Below are positions 1 through 7,560 of a DNA stretch of 32,321 bases, piece after piece; position 1 is the first letter of the stretch, and each line of letters begins with the position of its first letter. The notes beneath the pieces were generated by a model, which saw only the letters and a list, made by a program, of their open reading frames with translations, ran no database searches and was not told where the DNA came from. Position numbers and translations under genes: made by a program. Source of the stretch: Lachnospiraceae bacterium (GTDB lineage Bacteria > Bacillota > Clostridia > Lachnospirales > Lachnospiraceae); contig JAJPXQ010000046.1 in NCBI GenBank assembly GCA_021205385.1, positions 1 to 32,321 of the forward strand, read 5' to 3'.

Positions 1-21
1 CGGTACGCACGGTGCTGTGAG

Positions 22-47
22 AGGACGGCGGCTAATCACCGCCTCCT
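22..47. other. GC-rich hairpin, possible weak terminator
   Basis: An inverted repeat pairs bases 22-25 with 44-47 and 27-31 (GGCGG) with 39-43 (CCGCC), with C26 bulged and a 7-base loop. On the + strand it is followed only by a loosely T-rich stretch, and on the - strand by no T-run, so a terminator role for a gene left of the window is a guess. The rest of bases 1-118 shows no gene I can support. Confidence 0.3.
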
Positions 48-118
48 ACTCGATTACATTTTATGGAATTTCAGGCATGCAAGGCTGTCTGACAGTACGG
101 GTCAATCGACTCCTATAT

Positions 119-1711
119 TCAGCGATCCCACTTATCACACAGCGAGTTGATCTGGCCGGCGAATTTCGCGAGGTCCTTGTTCGCGCCGCCTTCGTTGCGG
201 TAGATGACCTGCAGGAGCCGCTTGCCGGCCTCAAGAAGCCGCGCGTAGGCGTCGGACTTTCGCTTCGCCGCAGGCTTCTCCGCGGCGGGCACAGGCTCCG
301 CCTCCCGCTCCCAGGCGTCTGCGGCCAGATCGAAGAGCGCGCCGGAGAAGGGTGCGCAGGCGGCGAGGCCGTATTCCCGGTTCAGATTCTCGGCGAAGTG
401 TTCGCACACCTCGTCGTCTCCGTGGACAACGAAGACCATCTTCGGCGCGGGCGAGAAGGCGCTCGCCCATTTCAGAAGGCCGTCCCGGTCGGCGTGTCCG
501 CTGATTCCCTCCAGGTTTCGGATCTCAGCTTTCACCTCAATCGTCTCCCCGAACAGCTTCACACGCTCCGCGCCCTCGCGCAGCGCGCGGCCCAGCGTAC
601 CGTTTGCCTGATAGCCGACGAAGAGCACCGTGCACTCCGGCCGCCAGAGATTGTGCTTCAGGTGGTGCTTGATGCGCCCGGCCTCGCACATGCCTGAGGC
701 GGAGATGATGACCTTCGGCGTTTTGTCAAAGTTGATCGCCTTGGATTCTTCGCTTGAGACCGCGAGGTGCAGACCCGCGAAGCGGATCGGATTGATACCC
801 GCGCGCACGAGCGCCATCGCCTCCTCGTCGAAGCAGGACTGGTAGTTTTTATTGAAAATGGAAGTGGCCTCGATCGCCAGCGGGCTGTCCACGTAGACCG
901 GAAAATCGAAGTCCACAAGCTTCCGTTCCTTGATATCGCGGATAAAATAGAGTAGCTCCTGCGTCCGGCCGACCGCGAAGGCCGGGATGACCAGATTGCC
1001 GCCGCGCTTCAGCGTCCGGCTGATCACCGCCGCGAGCTCAGTGGCGTAGTCAGGCGGCGCGTTGTGGACGCGGTCCCCGTAGGTGGATTCCATGATCACG
1101 TAGTCTGCCGTCTCGGTGGGGAGCGGATCCCGGATCAGCGGCTGGTTGATATTTCCGATATCGCCGGAGAAGACGAGCTTTCTTGAAATGTCTCCCTCGG
1201 TAATCCACAGTTCGACGGAGGACGAGCCGAGCAGATGTCCCACGTCGCGGAAACGTGCCTGAATCCCGGGGCAGAGATCGATCTTCTGTTCATAGTCGCA
1301 GGGATGGAAGCGGCTGATCGCCCCGAGCGCGTCCTCCATCGTGTAGAGCGGTACATACTCCGGCTCGCCCGCGCGCTTCGCCTTGCGGTTGCGCCACTCC
1401 GCCTCAAACTCCTGGATGTGCGCGCTGTCACGCAGCATGATGCTGCACAGGTCGCTGGTGGCGAAAGTGGAGATGATGTCCCCGCGGAAGCCCTCCTTAT
1501 ATAAGAGCGGCAGGCGCCCCGAATGGTCGATGTGCGCGTGCGTCAGCAGCACATAGTCAATGTGGTGAATGGGAACCGGTATGTCCTGATTCACGTAGGC
1601 GTCACGCCCCTGTTCCATCCCGCAGTCGATCAGAATATTTTTCCCACAGGCCTCCACGTAGTGACAGCTCCCGGTGACCTCGTGGTCGGCTCCGACAAAA
1701 CCAAGCTTCAT
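119..1711 (-). CDS. MBL-fold beta-CASP ribonuclease (YSH1/CPSF73-like)
   Basis: 530-residue metallo-beta-lactamase protein of the beta-CASP RNA-processing group (COG1236 type), expected to cut or trim RNA in the cytoplasm with a two-zinc site. Visible metal motifs are H58-x-H60-x-D62-H63, H159, D184, and H406 in GISGHAD near the C-terminus, with a further His at 430. The beta-CASP part shows VIPAFAVGRTQELLY (about 241-255) and SASGMCEAGR (about 337-346). The C-terminal 70 residues are Ala/Lys/Glu-rich. The start at 1711 is chosen because AAAGGGGG lies just upstream; the reading frame stays open for 55 more codons, but those cross the promoter and look non-coding. It is divergent from the antiporter operon. 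The substrate is unknown; the family call is secure. Confidence 0.9.
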   Translation of the reverse strand: MKLGFVGADHEVTGSCHYVEACGKNILIDCGMEQGRDAYVNQDIPVPIHHIDYVLLTHAHIDHSGRLPLLYKEGFRGDIISTFATSDLCSIMLRDSAHIQEFEAEWRNRKAKRAGEPEYVPLYTMEDALGAISRFHPCDYEQKIDLCPGIQARFRDVGHLLGSSSVELWITEGDISRKLVFSGDIGNINQPLIRDPLPTETADYVIMESTYGDRVHNAPPDYATELAAVISRTLKRGGNLVIPAFAVGRTQELLYFIRDIKERKLVDFDFPVYVDSPLAIEATSIFNKNYQSCFDEEAMALVRAGINPIRFAGLHLAVSSEESKAINFDKTPKVIISASGMCEAGRIKHHLKHNLWRPECTVLFVGYQANGTLGRALREGAERVKLFGETIEVKAEIRNLEGISGHADRDGLLKWASAFSPAPKMVFVVHGDDEVCEHFAENLNREYGLAACAPFSGALFDLAADAWEREAEPVPAAEKPAAKRKSDAYARLLEAGKRLLQVIYRNEGGANKDLAKFAGQINSLCDKWDR

Positions 1712-1738
1712 AGTATATACCCCCTTTCCTCTCCTGTC

Positions 1739-1744
1739 ATTATA
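1739..1744 (-). promoter_or_regulatory. -10 box of the MBL nuclease gene
   Basis: Read on the - strand, bases 1744-1739 are a perfect TATAAT, 27 bases upstream of the chosen ATG at 1711. The best -35 match (TTGAAT, 1770-1765) is 20 bp away, which is too long, so only the -10 is confident. It is back to back with the + strand promoter at 1784-1812. Confidence 0.5.
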
Positions 1745-1783
1745 GTAGCAAGATTTAAACAAAGATTCAACCGCAAAAGCGGA

Positions 1784-1812
1784 TTGCCTGTTTTGGAAAA
1801 TCAGTATATAAT
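1784..1812 (+). promoter_or_regulatory. SigA promoter of the antiporter operon
   Basis: TTGCCT (1784-1789), a 17-bp spacer and a perfect TATAAT (1807-1812). Transcription would begin near 1819, leaving a leader of about 20 bases that holds the GGGGGA ribosome site of the first gene at 1839. No room remains for a riboswitch. Confidence 0.8.
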
Positions 1813-1838
1813 GAGCGAAGAATGGGGGAACGGTTTTC

Positions 1839-2303
1839 ATGTACATCGCGTTTCTGCTTTTGTGGATTATTTTCAATGGAAGAGTGACTCTGGAGATCCT
1901 GCTGATCGGGATCGCCCTTTGCAGTGCGCTGTTTCTTTTTTGCTGCAGATTTCTCGGCTACAGTGTCAGGAGAGATATCCGCCTGCTGAAGCTGACCCCG
2001 CTGGTGGCAGAGTATATCGTCACACTGATCGCGGAGATCCTGAAGGCAAACCGGCAGGTGCTCTATTATATTGTCACGCCGGTCTACCAGGTTGAGCCGC
2101 GGATTGTGCATTTTAAGACCGATCTGAAGACGGAGATCGCGCGGGTCGTTCTGGCAAATTCGATCACGCTGACGCCGGGGACGATCACGGTCGGGCTTGA
2201 GGGGGCGGATTTCTACGTGCACTGCCTGGACTCTGACTTTGATACGGATCTGGAGACTTCCGTGTTTGTGAAGCTTCTGCAGAGGATGGAGGCGGTGGAA
2301 TAG
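1839..2303 (+). CDS. mnhE: Na+/H+ antiporter subunit MrpE/MnhE-like
   Basis: 154-residue MrpE-family membrane protein (PF01899 type). Two hydrophobic segments lie near the N-terminus (about 2-14 and 18-36), followed by a soluble C-terminal half. The conserved block NSITLTPGTITV is seen at about residues 107-118, and an acidic C-terminal part follows. In Mrp complexes MrpE is a small subunit needed for assembly or activity; its homologue in archaeal Mbh is MbhA, also the first gene of its operon. Here it is likewise first, directly behind a strong promoter. The stop codon is followed at once by the GTG start of the next gene. Confidence 0.88.
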   Translation: MYIAFLLLWIIFNGRVTLEILLIGIALCSALFLFCCRFLGYSVRRDIRLLKLTPLVAEYIVTLIAEILKANRQVLYYIVTPVYQVEPRIVHFKTDLKTEIARVVLANSITLTPGTITVGLEGADFYVHCLDSDFDTDLETSVFVKLLQRMEAVE

Positions 2304-2645
2304 GTGTATGAGAAGATTTATCACAGTTTTCTGCTTTTCTGCATGATCGTGATCGCCGTGCTGATCATCCTGTGTCTGCTGCGCGCGATCCTGGGACCGC
2401 GGCTTGGCGACCGGATCGTGTCGATCAACATGATCGGAACGATGACGATCGTGGAGATCGCGATGCTGGCGCTCTACATGAGGGAGAGCTATCTCTATGA
2501 TGTCTGTCTGATCTACGCGATGATCAGCTTCCTGGCGGTCATCGTGCTGACCAAGATTTACGAGGGGGCTTACCGCGAGAGAAAGCAGCGCGGTGAGCTG
2601 CTGATCAAGGAGACAGATGAGGAAAAGGAGGATGAGGACGAGTGA
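2304..2645 (+). CDS. mnhF: Antiporter subunit MrpF/MnhF-like
   Basis: 113-residue MrpF-family protein (MbhB in Mbh complexes) with three predicted membrane segments (about 8-28, 38-57, 64-82) and the family pattern LRAILGPRLGDRIVSINMIG. It begins with GTG directly after the stop codon of the gene before it; the GGAGG about 11 bases upstream lies inside that gene, so translation is probably coupled. The tail beyond residue 85 is strongly charged and ends KETDEEKEDEDE, longer than in a typical MrpF of about 90 residues. The end overlaps the next gene by GTGA. Confidence 0.88.
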   Translation: MYEKIYHSFLLFCMIVIAVLIILCLLRAILGPRLGDRIVSINMIGTMTIVEIAMLALYMRESYLYDVCLIYAMISFLAVIVLTKIYEGAYRERKQRGELLIKETDEEKEDEDE

Positions 2646-2974
2646 TAGCCTGGATACAGCTGGCTGTGGGCGGTATTTTTATTGTAATCGGTCTTCTGAC
2701 GCTGTGCGTGGCCGTGTTTGGTGTCTACCGTTTCCATTATGTACTGAACCGGATGCATGCCGCGGCGATGGGAGATTCTCTGGGTATTCTGTTCATCATC
2801 ATCGGCCTGATGATCTTAAGCGGTCTGAATCTCGGAACGCTGAAGCTCGCTCTGATTATCGCCTTTTTCTGGCTGGCGGGGCCGGTCTCGAGCCATATGA
2901 TCGGCCAGATGGAAGTGCTGACGAATGAACATCTGGAGGAAGAATGTGAGGTGCCGGACGATGGAGACTTTTAA
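2642..2974 (+). CDS. mnhG: Antiporter subunit MrpG/MnhG-like
   Basis: 110-residue MrpG-family protein (MbhC in Mbh). Three membrane helices are visible: about 4-26, 44-62 and 66-86. RFHYVLNRMHAAAMGDSLG matches the conserved RFHA...KAATLG loop of the family. The GTG start overlaps the mnhF stop by four bases. The last 20 residues are acidic. MrpE, F and G together form the small-subunit end of the antiporter; their order here equals mbhA-B-C. Confidence 0.88.
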   Translation: MIAWIQLAVGGIFIVIGLLTLCVAVFGVYRFHYVLNRMHAAAMGDSLGILFIIIGLMILSGLNLGTLKLALIIAFFWLAGPVSSHMIGQMEVLTNEHLEEECEVPDDGDF

Positions 2975-3236
2975 AATCATTCTGCTGGTCTTTCTGATAC
3001 TCTGCGCGATCTCGGTCAGCCTCATCAAAAATTATCTGATATCGGTGATTATCTTTATGTCCTACAGTCTGGTCATGTCGGTGATCTGGTTTCTGCTGGA
3101 GTCGCCGGATCTGGCGATCACGGAGGCAGCCGTCGGCGCAGGCGTGAGCAGTATTCTGTTCTTTGTGACGCTGCGGAAGATTCAGGCGCTGCATGGTAGT
3201 GAGGGAGAGGAAAAGGATGAGCAGAGTCAGGGATAA
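2961..3236 (+). CDS. DUF4040 / MbhD-like antiporter subunit
   Basis: 91-residue membrane protein matching the DUF4040/MbhD family, which in ordinary Mrp systems is fused to the C-terminal end of MrpA. Three hydrophobic segments are visible (about 4-21, 24-46, 54-71), and the signature ESPDLAITEAAVGAG lies at about 47-61 with E47 and E55 in or next to the membrane. The start at ATG 2961 is preferred over an in-frame ATG 12 codons upstream: the extra residues are basic and non-family, and a purine-rich site lies about 9 bases before 2961. It overlaps mnhG by 14 bases. As a free-standing gene it shows that MrpA is split here as in Mbh/Mbs. Confidence 0.85.
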   Translation: METFKIILLVFLILCAISVSLIKNYLISVIIFMSYSLVMSVIWFLLESPDLAITEAAVGAGVSSILFFVTLRKIQALHGSEGEEKDEQSQG

Positions 3237-4173
3237 TTATGAAAACAGCCGTTTCCGGCGTCTGCTCCGCTGGATAAACGGGGAAACGGATCCGCTGGAA
3301 GGAAAGATGGAGATGAAGCCCCTGCGCGAGGAAGAGCTCAAGGGCGAGTCAGTCTATGATCCGGATCGGATCGACCGCGCGCGGGTCGAGCGCTATCTCG
3401 ACGATGTGGAGCGCAATACGGAGATGAAGGCTTTCCGGGTGGTCTACCGGCTCGGCTCGGTGGCGCTCTGTCTTCTGCTGATCGCGGCGCTGCTGTATGC
3501 AGTGTCGTGGATGCCGGTAGTCGGCGACGCGAACGCCCCTGCGAACAATGAAGTCTCACAGCGCTACGTTGAGCAGGGCCTGGAGGAGGTCGGCGCAGTC
3601 AATATGGTTACGAATATGATTCTGAGCTACCGCGGTTTTGATACCTTTGGGGAGACCTGCGTGCTGTTTGTCGCGGCGACCTGTGTGATCGTGCTGCTGC
3701 GCAGACGGCGCGACGACATCGAGAAGGCGAAGGAGACGGACTGGAAGTACGAGCCGAAGCCGGACGCAATCCTGCAGCAGGTCACGAAGGTCCTGACGCC
3801 GGTCATTTTCCTTTTTGGTGTCTACATTATTTTGAATGGGCATCTTTCGCCGGGCGGCGGCTTTTCGGGCGGCGCGGTGATCGGCGCTGGGCTGATTCTC
3901 TATGTGACGACCTTCGGCTTCCACCGGACGCAGCGTTTCTTCAATGAAAAGACCTACGACTGCGTGAAGGTCGGCGCGCTGACACTGTACAGCATCACGA
4001 TGATTTATTATTTTTACACGGGGGCGAACGGGATCGCGAGCCTCTTCGGGACCGGCACGGCGGGCAGTATCCTGAGCGCGGGTATGCTGCTGCCGATCAA
4101 TATTTTCGTCGGACTCGAGGTGGCCTGTACGATGTACTGCTTCTTCGCGCTGTTCCGGAGAGGGGGAATGTGA
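3217..4173 (+). CDS. mnhB: MbhE-MrpB fusion antiporter subunit
   Basis: 318 residues. Residues 1-75 are a highly charged soluble stretch without family resemblance that I recognise. About 76-98 is a membrane helix. About 124-161 (EVGAVNMVTNMILSYRGFDT) matches the MbhE-type segment usually found at the end of MrpA. About 186-318 is a full MrpB/MnhB domain with NGHLSPGGGFSGGAVIGAG and a final LPINIFVGLEV. The ATG at 3217 is chosen for its GAGGGAGAGG site 7 bases upstream. Ordinary MrpB is about 140 residues, so this is mbhE plus mbhF in one chain with an extra N-terminal arm. One base separates it from the next gene. Confidence 0.87.
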   Translation: MSRVRDNYENSRFRRLLRWINGETDPLEGKMEMKPLREEELKGESVYDPDRIDRARVERYLDDVERNTEMKAFRVVYRLGSVALCLLLIAALLYAVSWMPVVGDANAPANNEVSQRYVEQGLEEVGAVNMVTNMILSYRGFDTFGETCVLFVAATCVIVLLRRRRDDIEKAKETDWKYEPKPDAILQQVTKVLTPVIFLFGVYIILNGHLSPGGGFSGGAVIGAGLILYVTTFGFHRTQRFFNEKTYDCVKVGALTLYSITMIYYFYTGANGIASLFGTGTAGSILSAGMLLPINIFVGLEVACTMYCFFALFRRGGM

Positions 4174-4174
4174 G

Positions 4175-4552
4175 ATGGGACCGAACCTTGCATTGAATGT
4201 GGAGGAGGTCGCGGCGGTGATTCTCTTTGGTATCGGCTTCACGACGCTGCTGCTCCACCGGAACATGATCAAGAAGATCATCGGCCTCAATATCATGGAT
4301 ACTTCGGTGTACCTCTTTCTGGCGGCGATGGGATATATCGAGGGGCGCGCGGCGCCGATCGTGGAGAATGGTGTGACCGACGCGGAATATTATATTAATC
4401 CGATCCCGAGCGGCCTGGTGCTGACTGGTATCGTGGTGTCTGTCAGCGTGACGGCGCTGATGTTGGCGCTGACGGTGCGCATGTACCGGCGTTATCACTC
4501 GCTGGATTTGGATGAGATCCTGATCCGGATGCAGAGGGAGGAACTGAAATGA
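4175..4552 (+). CDS. mnhC: Antiporter subunit MrpC/MnhC (NuoK-like)
   Basis: 125-residue NuoK/MrpC/MbhG homologue with three helices (about 10-26, 33-52, 82-104). IGLNIMDTSVYLFL corresponds to the conserved IGLxILxNAVNLFL segment and NPIPSGLVLTGIVVSVSVTA to the family's NPLPQALVLTAIVI. In complex I relatives this subunit carries buried acidic residues on the proton path. The start follows the mnhB stop by one base, and the end overlaps the first mnhD-like gene by ATGA, so the genes are translationally coupled. Confidence 0.9.
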   Translation: MGPNLALNVEEVAAVILFGIGFTTLLLHRNMIKKIIGLNIMDTSVYLFLAAMGYIEGRAAPIVENGVTDAEYYINPIPSGLVLTGIVVSVSVTALMLALTVRMYRRYHSLDLDEILIRMQREELK

Positions 4553-6048
4553 GTTTTGTTCAGAATTTTCCCTGCTTCTCGATCGTCCTGTGCATGGTCG
4601 CCGGGATTATCTCGACGCCGCTGAAGGGAAAAGGGGCGAAGCGCGTGACGCTGTTCGTCGTGTCGCTTGTGGCGCTTCTGTCCTTCGCGACGCTGCTCTA
4701 TATCCTCTTCACGGGATCGGGCTTTACCTACACGATGGGACGCTTTCCGGCCCCGTGGGGCAACGAGCTGCGGGCCGGATTACTGGAATCACTGCTCGCG
4801 ACGGTCTTTTCGCTGGTCGTGCTCTGCTCCCTGCTCGGCGGCATGGATCTGATCTTTACGGATATTGCGGAGAATAAGGTAAATCTCTATTTTATTCTGG
4901 TTGATCTGCTGCTGAGTTCGCTGCTTGCGATTCTCTACACGAACGATCTCTTCACGGCTTATGTGTTTGTGGAGATTAACACGATTTCGACCTGTGGCCT
5001 GATCATGATCCGGGAGAGCGGGCGCTCGCTGATCGCGGCGACGCGCTATATGATCATGAGCCTGATCGGTTCCGGCCTGTTCCTGATCAGCATCGCGATG
5101 CTCTATGGCGTCACCGGGAATCTGCTGATGGAATATATCCACGTGGAGATTCTGGAGCTGGCGGCGAGCGGGCAGTACCAGGTTCCGCTGCTCGTGATCA
5201 TCAGCTTCTGCACGGTCGGCCTCGCGATCAAAAGTGGGCTCTATCCCTTCCACTCCTGGATGCCGGACGCCTACGGTTACGCCACGATTTCGAGCAGCGC
5301 GATCCTGTCGTCGCTCGTTTCGAAGAGTTATATCTTCCTGCTGATCAAGATCTTTTACCGCGTGATCGGCTTTGACCTCATCGTGCAGAGCAAGATTGTG
5401 AATGTACTCTTTGTCTTCGGTCTGGTCGGTATGATCATGGGTTCCGTGTCCGCGATCATGGCAAAGGAAATCTACCGGATGATCGCCTATTCGTCGGTAG
5501 CCCAGATTGGTTATATTTACATGGGGATCGGTCTTGCGACGGAGGCGGGGATGGTCGCGGCGGTGTTTCATATCCTGACGCATGCGGTCACGAAGTCGCT
5601 GTTATTCCTTTCAGCGAAGGGTCTTAATGAAGCTTCGGGGAGGAAACGCGTCTACCCTGCGCTGCAGGGCGCGGCCTTCCGCAATCCGCTCGCCGGAGCG
5701 GCCTTCCTGATCGGCAGCCTCTCGATGATCGGTATCCCGACACTGGCCGGTTTTATCTCGAAGCTGCTCTTCGCGACGGCAGCGATCGACGGCTCCCAGA
5801 GAAAGATGCTGCCGACGCTGATCGTGCTGGCGGTCAGTACGATCCTGAACACGATCTATTTCCTGCACACGGTTGTGCGGATCTATACGCCGGTCGGCGC
5901 GCCGGAGGAATATAAGGATGTGCGCATTCACCCGACGCCCGGGAGAATCGGCGCGCTGGTCAGCCTGATTGTGATGAATTTTGGTCTGGGTCTTTTCTCC
6001 CAGCCGATCACCGACCTGATACGGGCCGGAATTGAGATGTTTGCGTAA
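4549..6048 (+). CDS. mnhD: Proton-channel subunit MrpD-like (first of four)
   Basis: 499-residue protein of the proton-conducting membrane transporter family (MrpD/MbhH/NuoM/NuoN), with about 14 predicted helices. Key charged residues of the family are kept: E142 in FVEIN (helix 5), K228 in AIKSG (helix 7), K259 in SLVSKS (helix 8) and a Lys in THAVTKSLLF further on. The loop YPFHSWMPDAYGYATISSSA differs from the usual WLPxAHPxAPxPxSA, making this the most divergent of the four paralogues. It starts inside mnhC (ATGA overlap) and ends 15 bases before the second copy. Confidence 0.9.
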   Translation: MSFVQNFPCFSIVLCMVAGIISTPLKGKGAKRVTLFVVSLVALLSFATLLYILFTGSGFTYTMGRFPAPWGNELRAGLLESLLATVFSLVVLCSLLGGMDLIFTDIAENKVNLYFILVDLLLSSLLAILYTNDLFTAYVFVEINTISTCGLIMIRESGRSLIAATRYMIMSLIGSGLFLISIAMLYGVTGNLLMEYIHVEILELAASGQYQVPLLVIISFCTVGLAIKSGLYPFHSWMPDAYGYATISSSAILSSLVSKSYIFLLIKIFYRVIGFDLIVQSKIVNVLFVFGLVGMIMGSVSAIMAKEIYRMIAYSSVAQIGYIYMGIGLATEAGMVAAVFHILTHAVTKSLLFLSAKGLNEASGRKRVYPALQGAAFRNPLAGAAFLIGSLSMIGIPTLAGFISKLLFATAAIDGSQRKMLPTLIVLAVSTILNTIYFLHTVVRIYTPVGAPEEYKDVRIHPTPGRIGALVSLIVMNFGLGLFSQPITDLIRAGIEMFA

Positions 6049-6063
6049 GGAGGAACGAAGGAA

Positions 6064-7551
6064 ATGACAATTACATGGATGTTTGGGGCGGCGATTCTGC
6101 TGCCGGTGCTGTCGGGCCTGTTTCTCCTGCTGCGACAGGGAAAGATACAGAATCGCAGGCTCAAGTGCGCCGGGATTTTCCTGGTGATGGCGCTGACCGC
6201 ATTGCTGGCGATTGGACTGATATGCTCGCCGGACTATGAGCTCACAGTCTGGCAGCTGACGGACACGATTTCGCTGACCTTCCGCCTTGACGGGCTTGCG
6301 CGGCTCTTTATGGGGATGACCGTGGCGGCCTGGGCGCTGGGCGGCGTTTTTGCCTTCGAGTACATGAAGCACGAAGAAAATGAGGACCGCTATTTTGGCT
6401 TTTACCTGATCGTGCTGGGCGTGCTGCTCGCGCTCGACCAGGCGGGCAATCTGGTGACGCTGTATCTCTGTTTCGAGATGATGACGCTGACCTCGCTGCC
6501 GCTCGTGCTGCACAATATGTCGCACGAGGCAGTCATGGCGGGCCTGAAATATCTGTTCTATTCGATTGGCGGCGCTTTCACCGCGCTGTTCGGCATTTTT
6601 TATCTCTTCGCGAACGGGCTCACCGGCAGCTTTACGCCGGGCGGTTATCTGAGCGCGGGGACAGTCTCTTACACAGGAACGACGGGGATGACGCTCTTTG
6701 TGCTGCTGCTGATCATTGTCGGCTTCGGCACGAAGGCCGGCATGTTTCCCATGCACGGCTGGCTGCCGACGGCCCATCCGGTTGCTCCGGCCCCGGCGAG
6801 CGCGGTGCTATCCGGCGTGATCACGAAGGCCGGCGTGCTGGCGGTCGTGCGCGTGGTCTTCTATATGGTCGGCGCGGACTTTCTGCGTGGTACCTGGGTG
6901 CAGTACACCTGGCTGACGCTGGCGCTGATCACGGTCTTCATGGGCTCCATGATGGCCTACAAGGAGCAGCTCCTGAAAAAGCGTCTGGCTTATTCATCCG
7001 TGAGCCAGGTTTCCTACATCATGTTTGGTCTGGCGACGCTGACGGCGGACGGTTTCACCGGGGGACTTGCGCACTTTATCTTCCACAGTATCATTAAGGA
7101 CTGCCTGTTCCTCTGCGCGGGCGCGATTATTTACAATACGCATCGGACGCGTGTCGACGAGCTGCGCGGTATCGGCAAGGAAATGCCGGTGACGATGTGG
7201 TGCTTTACGATCGTCTCGCTCGGCCTCGTCGGCATCCCGCCGCTCTCCGGCTTTGTCAGCAAGTGGTACCTGGCTGTGGGATCGCTGGGCTCCGGCACCG
7301 GCGTCTTCACCTGGCTCGGACCGGTCGTATTATTGCTGAGCGCGCTGCTGACAGCAGGGTATCTTCTGACGCTGTCGATTCAGGCCTTCTTCCCGGGAGC
7401 GGATTTTGACTATGCGGGCGTGAAGAAGCATGAGGTGAACGCGCTGATGACGGTTCCGATGATTCTCTATGCGGCGGCGACGCTGTTGCTCGGCATGTTC
7501 CCGGGCGCGCTGATCGGATTCATCCAGAATATTGCTTCCGCTGTCCTGTAA
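6064..7551 (+). CDS. Proton-channel subunit MrpD/NuoM-like (second)
   Basis: 495-residue paralogue of the preceding gene, about 14 helices. It carries the canonical family block KAGMFPMHGWLPTAHP followed by APAPASAVLSGVITKAG. Charged positions: E138 in CFEMM, K224 in FGTKAG, K255 in VITKAG and a Lys in SIIKDCLFL. It shares FEYMKHEENEDRYFGFYL with NuoM/MrpD proteins. A ribosome site AGGAGG lies in the 15-base gap upstream. Each such subunit is thought to form one ion path, so this would add a second path to the complex. Confidence 0.9.
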   Translation: MTITWMFGAAILLPVLSGLFLLLRQGKIQNRRLKCAGIFLVMALTALLAIGLICSPDYELTVWQLTDTISLTFRLDGLARLFMGMTVAAWALGGVFAFEYMKHEENEDRYFGFYLIVLGVLLALDQAGNLVTLYLCFEMMTLTSLPLVLHNMSHEAVMAGLKYLFYSIGGAFTALFGIFYLFANGLTGSFTPGGYLSAGTVSYTGTTGMTLFVLLLIIVGFGTKAGMFPMHGWLPTAHPVAPAPASAVLSGVITKAGVLAVVRVVFYMVGADFLRGTWVQYTWLTLALITVFMGSMMAYKEQLLKKRLAYSSVSQVSYIMFGLATLTADGFTGGLAHFIFHSIIKDCLFLCAGAIIYNTHRTRVDELRGIGKEMPVTMWCFTIVSLGLVGIPPLSGFVSKWYLAVGSLGSGTGVFTWLGPVVLLLSALLTAGYLLTLSIQAFFPGADFDYAGVKKHEVNALMTVPMILYAAATLLLGMFPGALIGFIQNIASAVL

Positions 7552-7560
7552 GGAGGTGCG

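Noticed and set aside
17..697. 226-codon open frame on the + strand
   Set aside because: It lies antisense to the C-terminal part of the MBL nuclease and shows no domain; GC-rich third positions keep such frames open.
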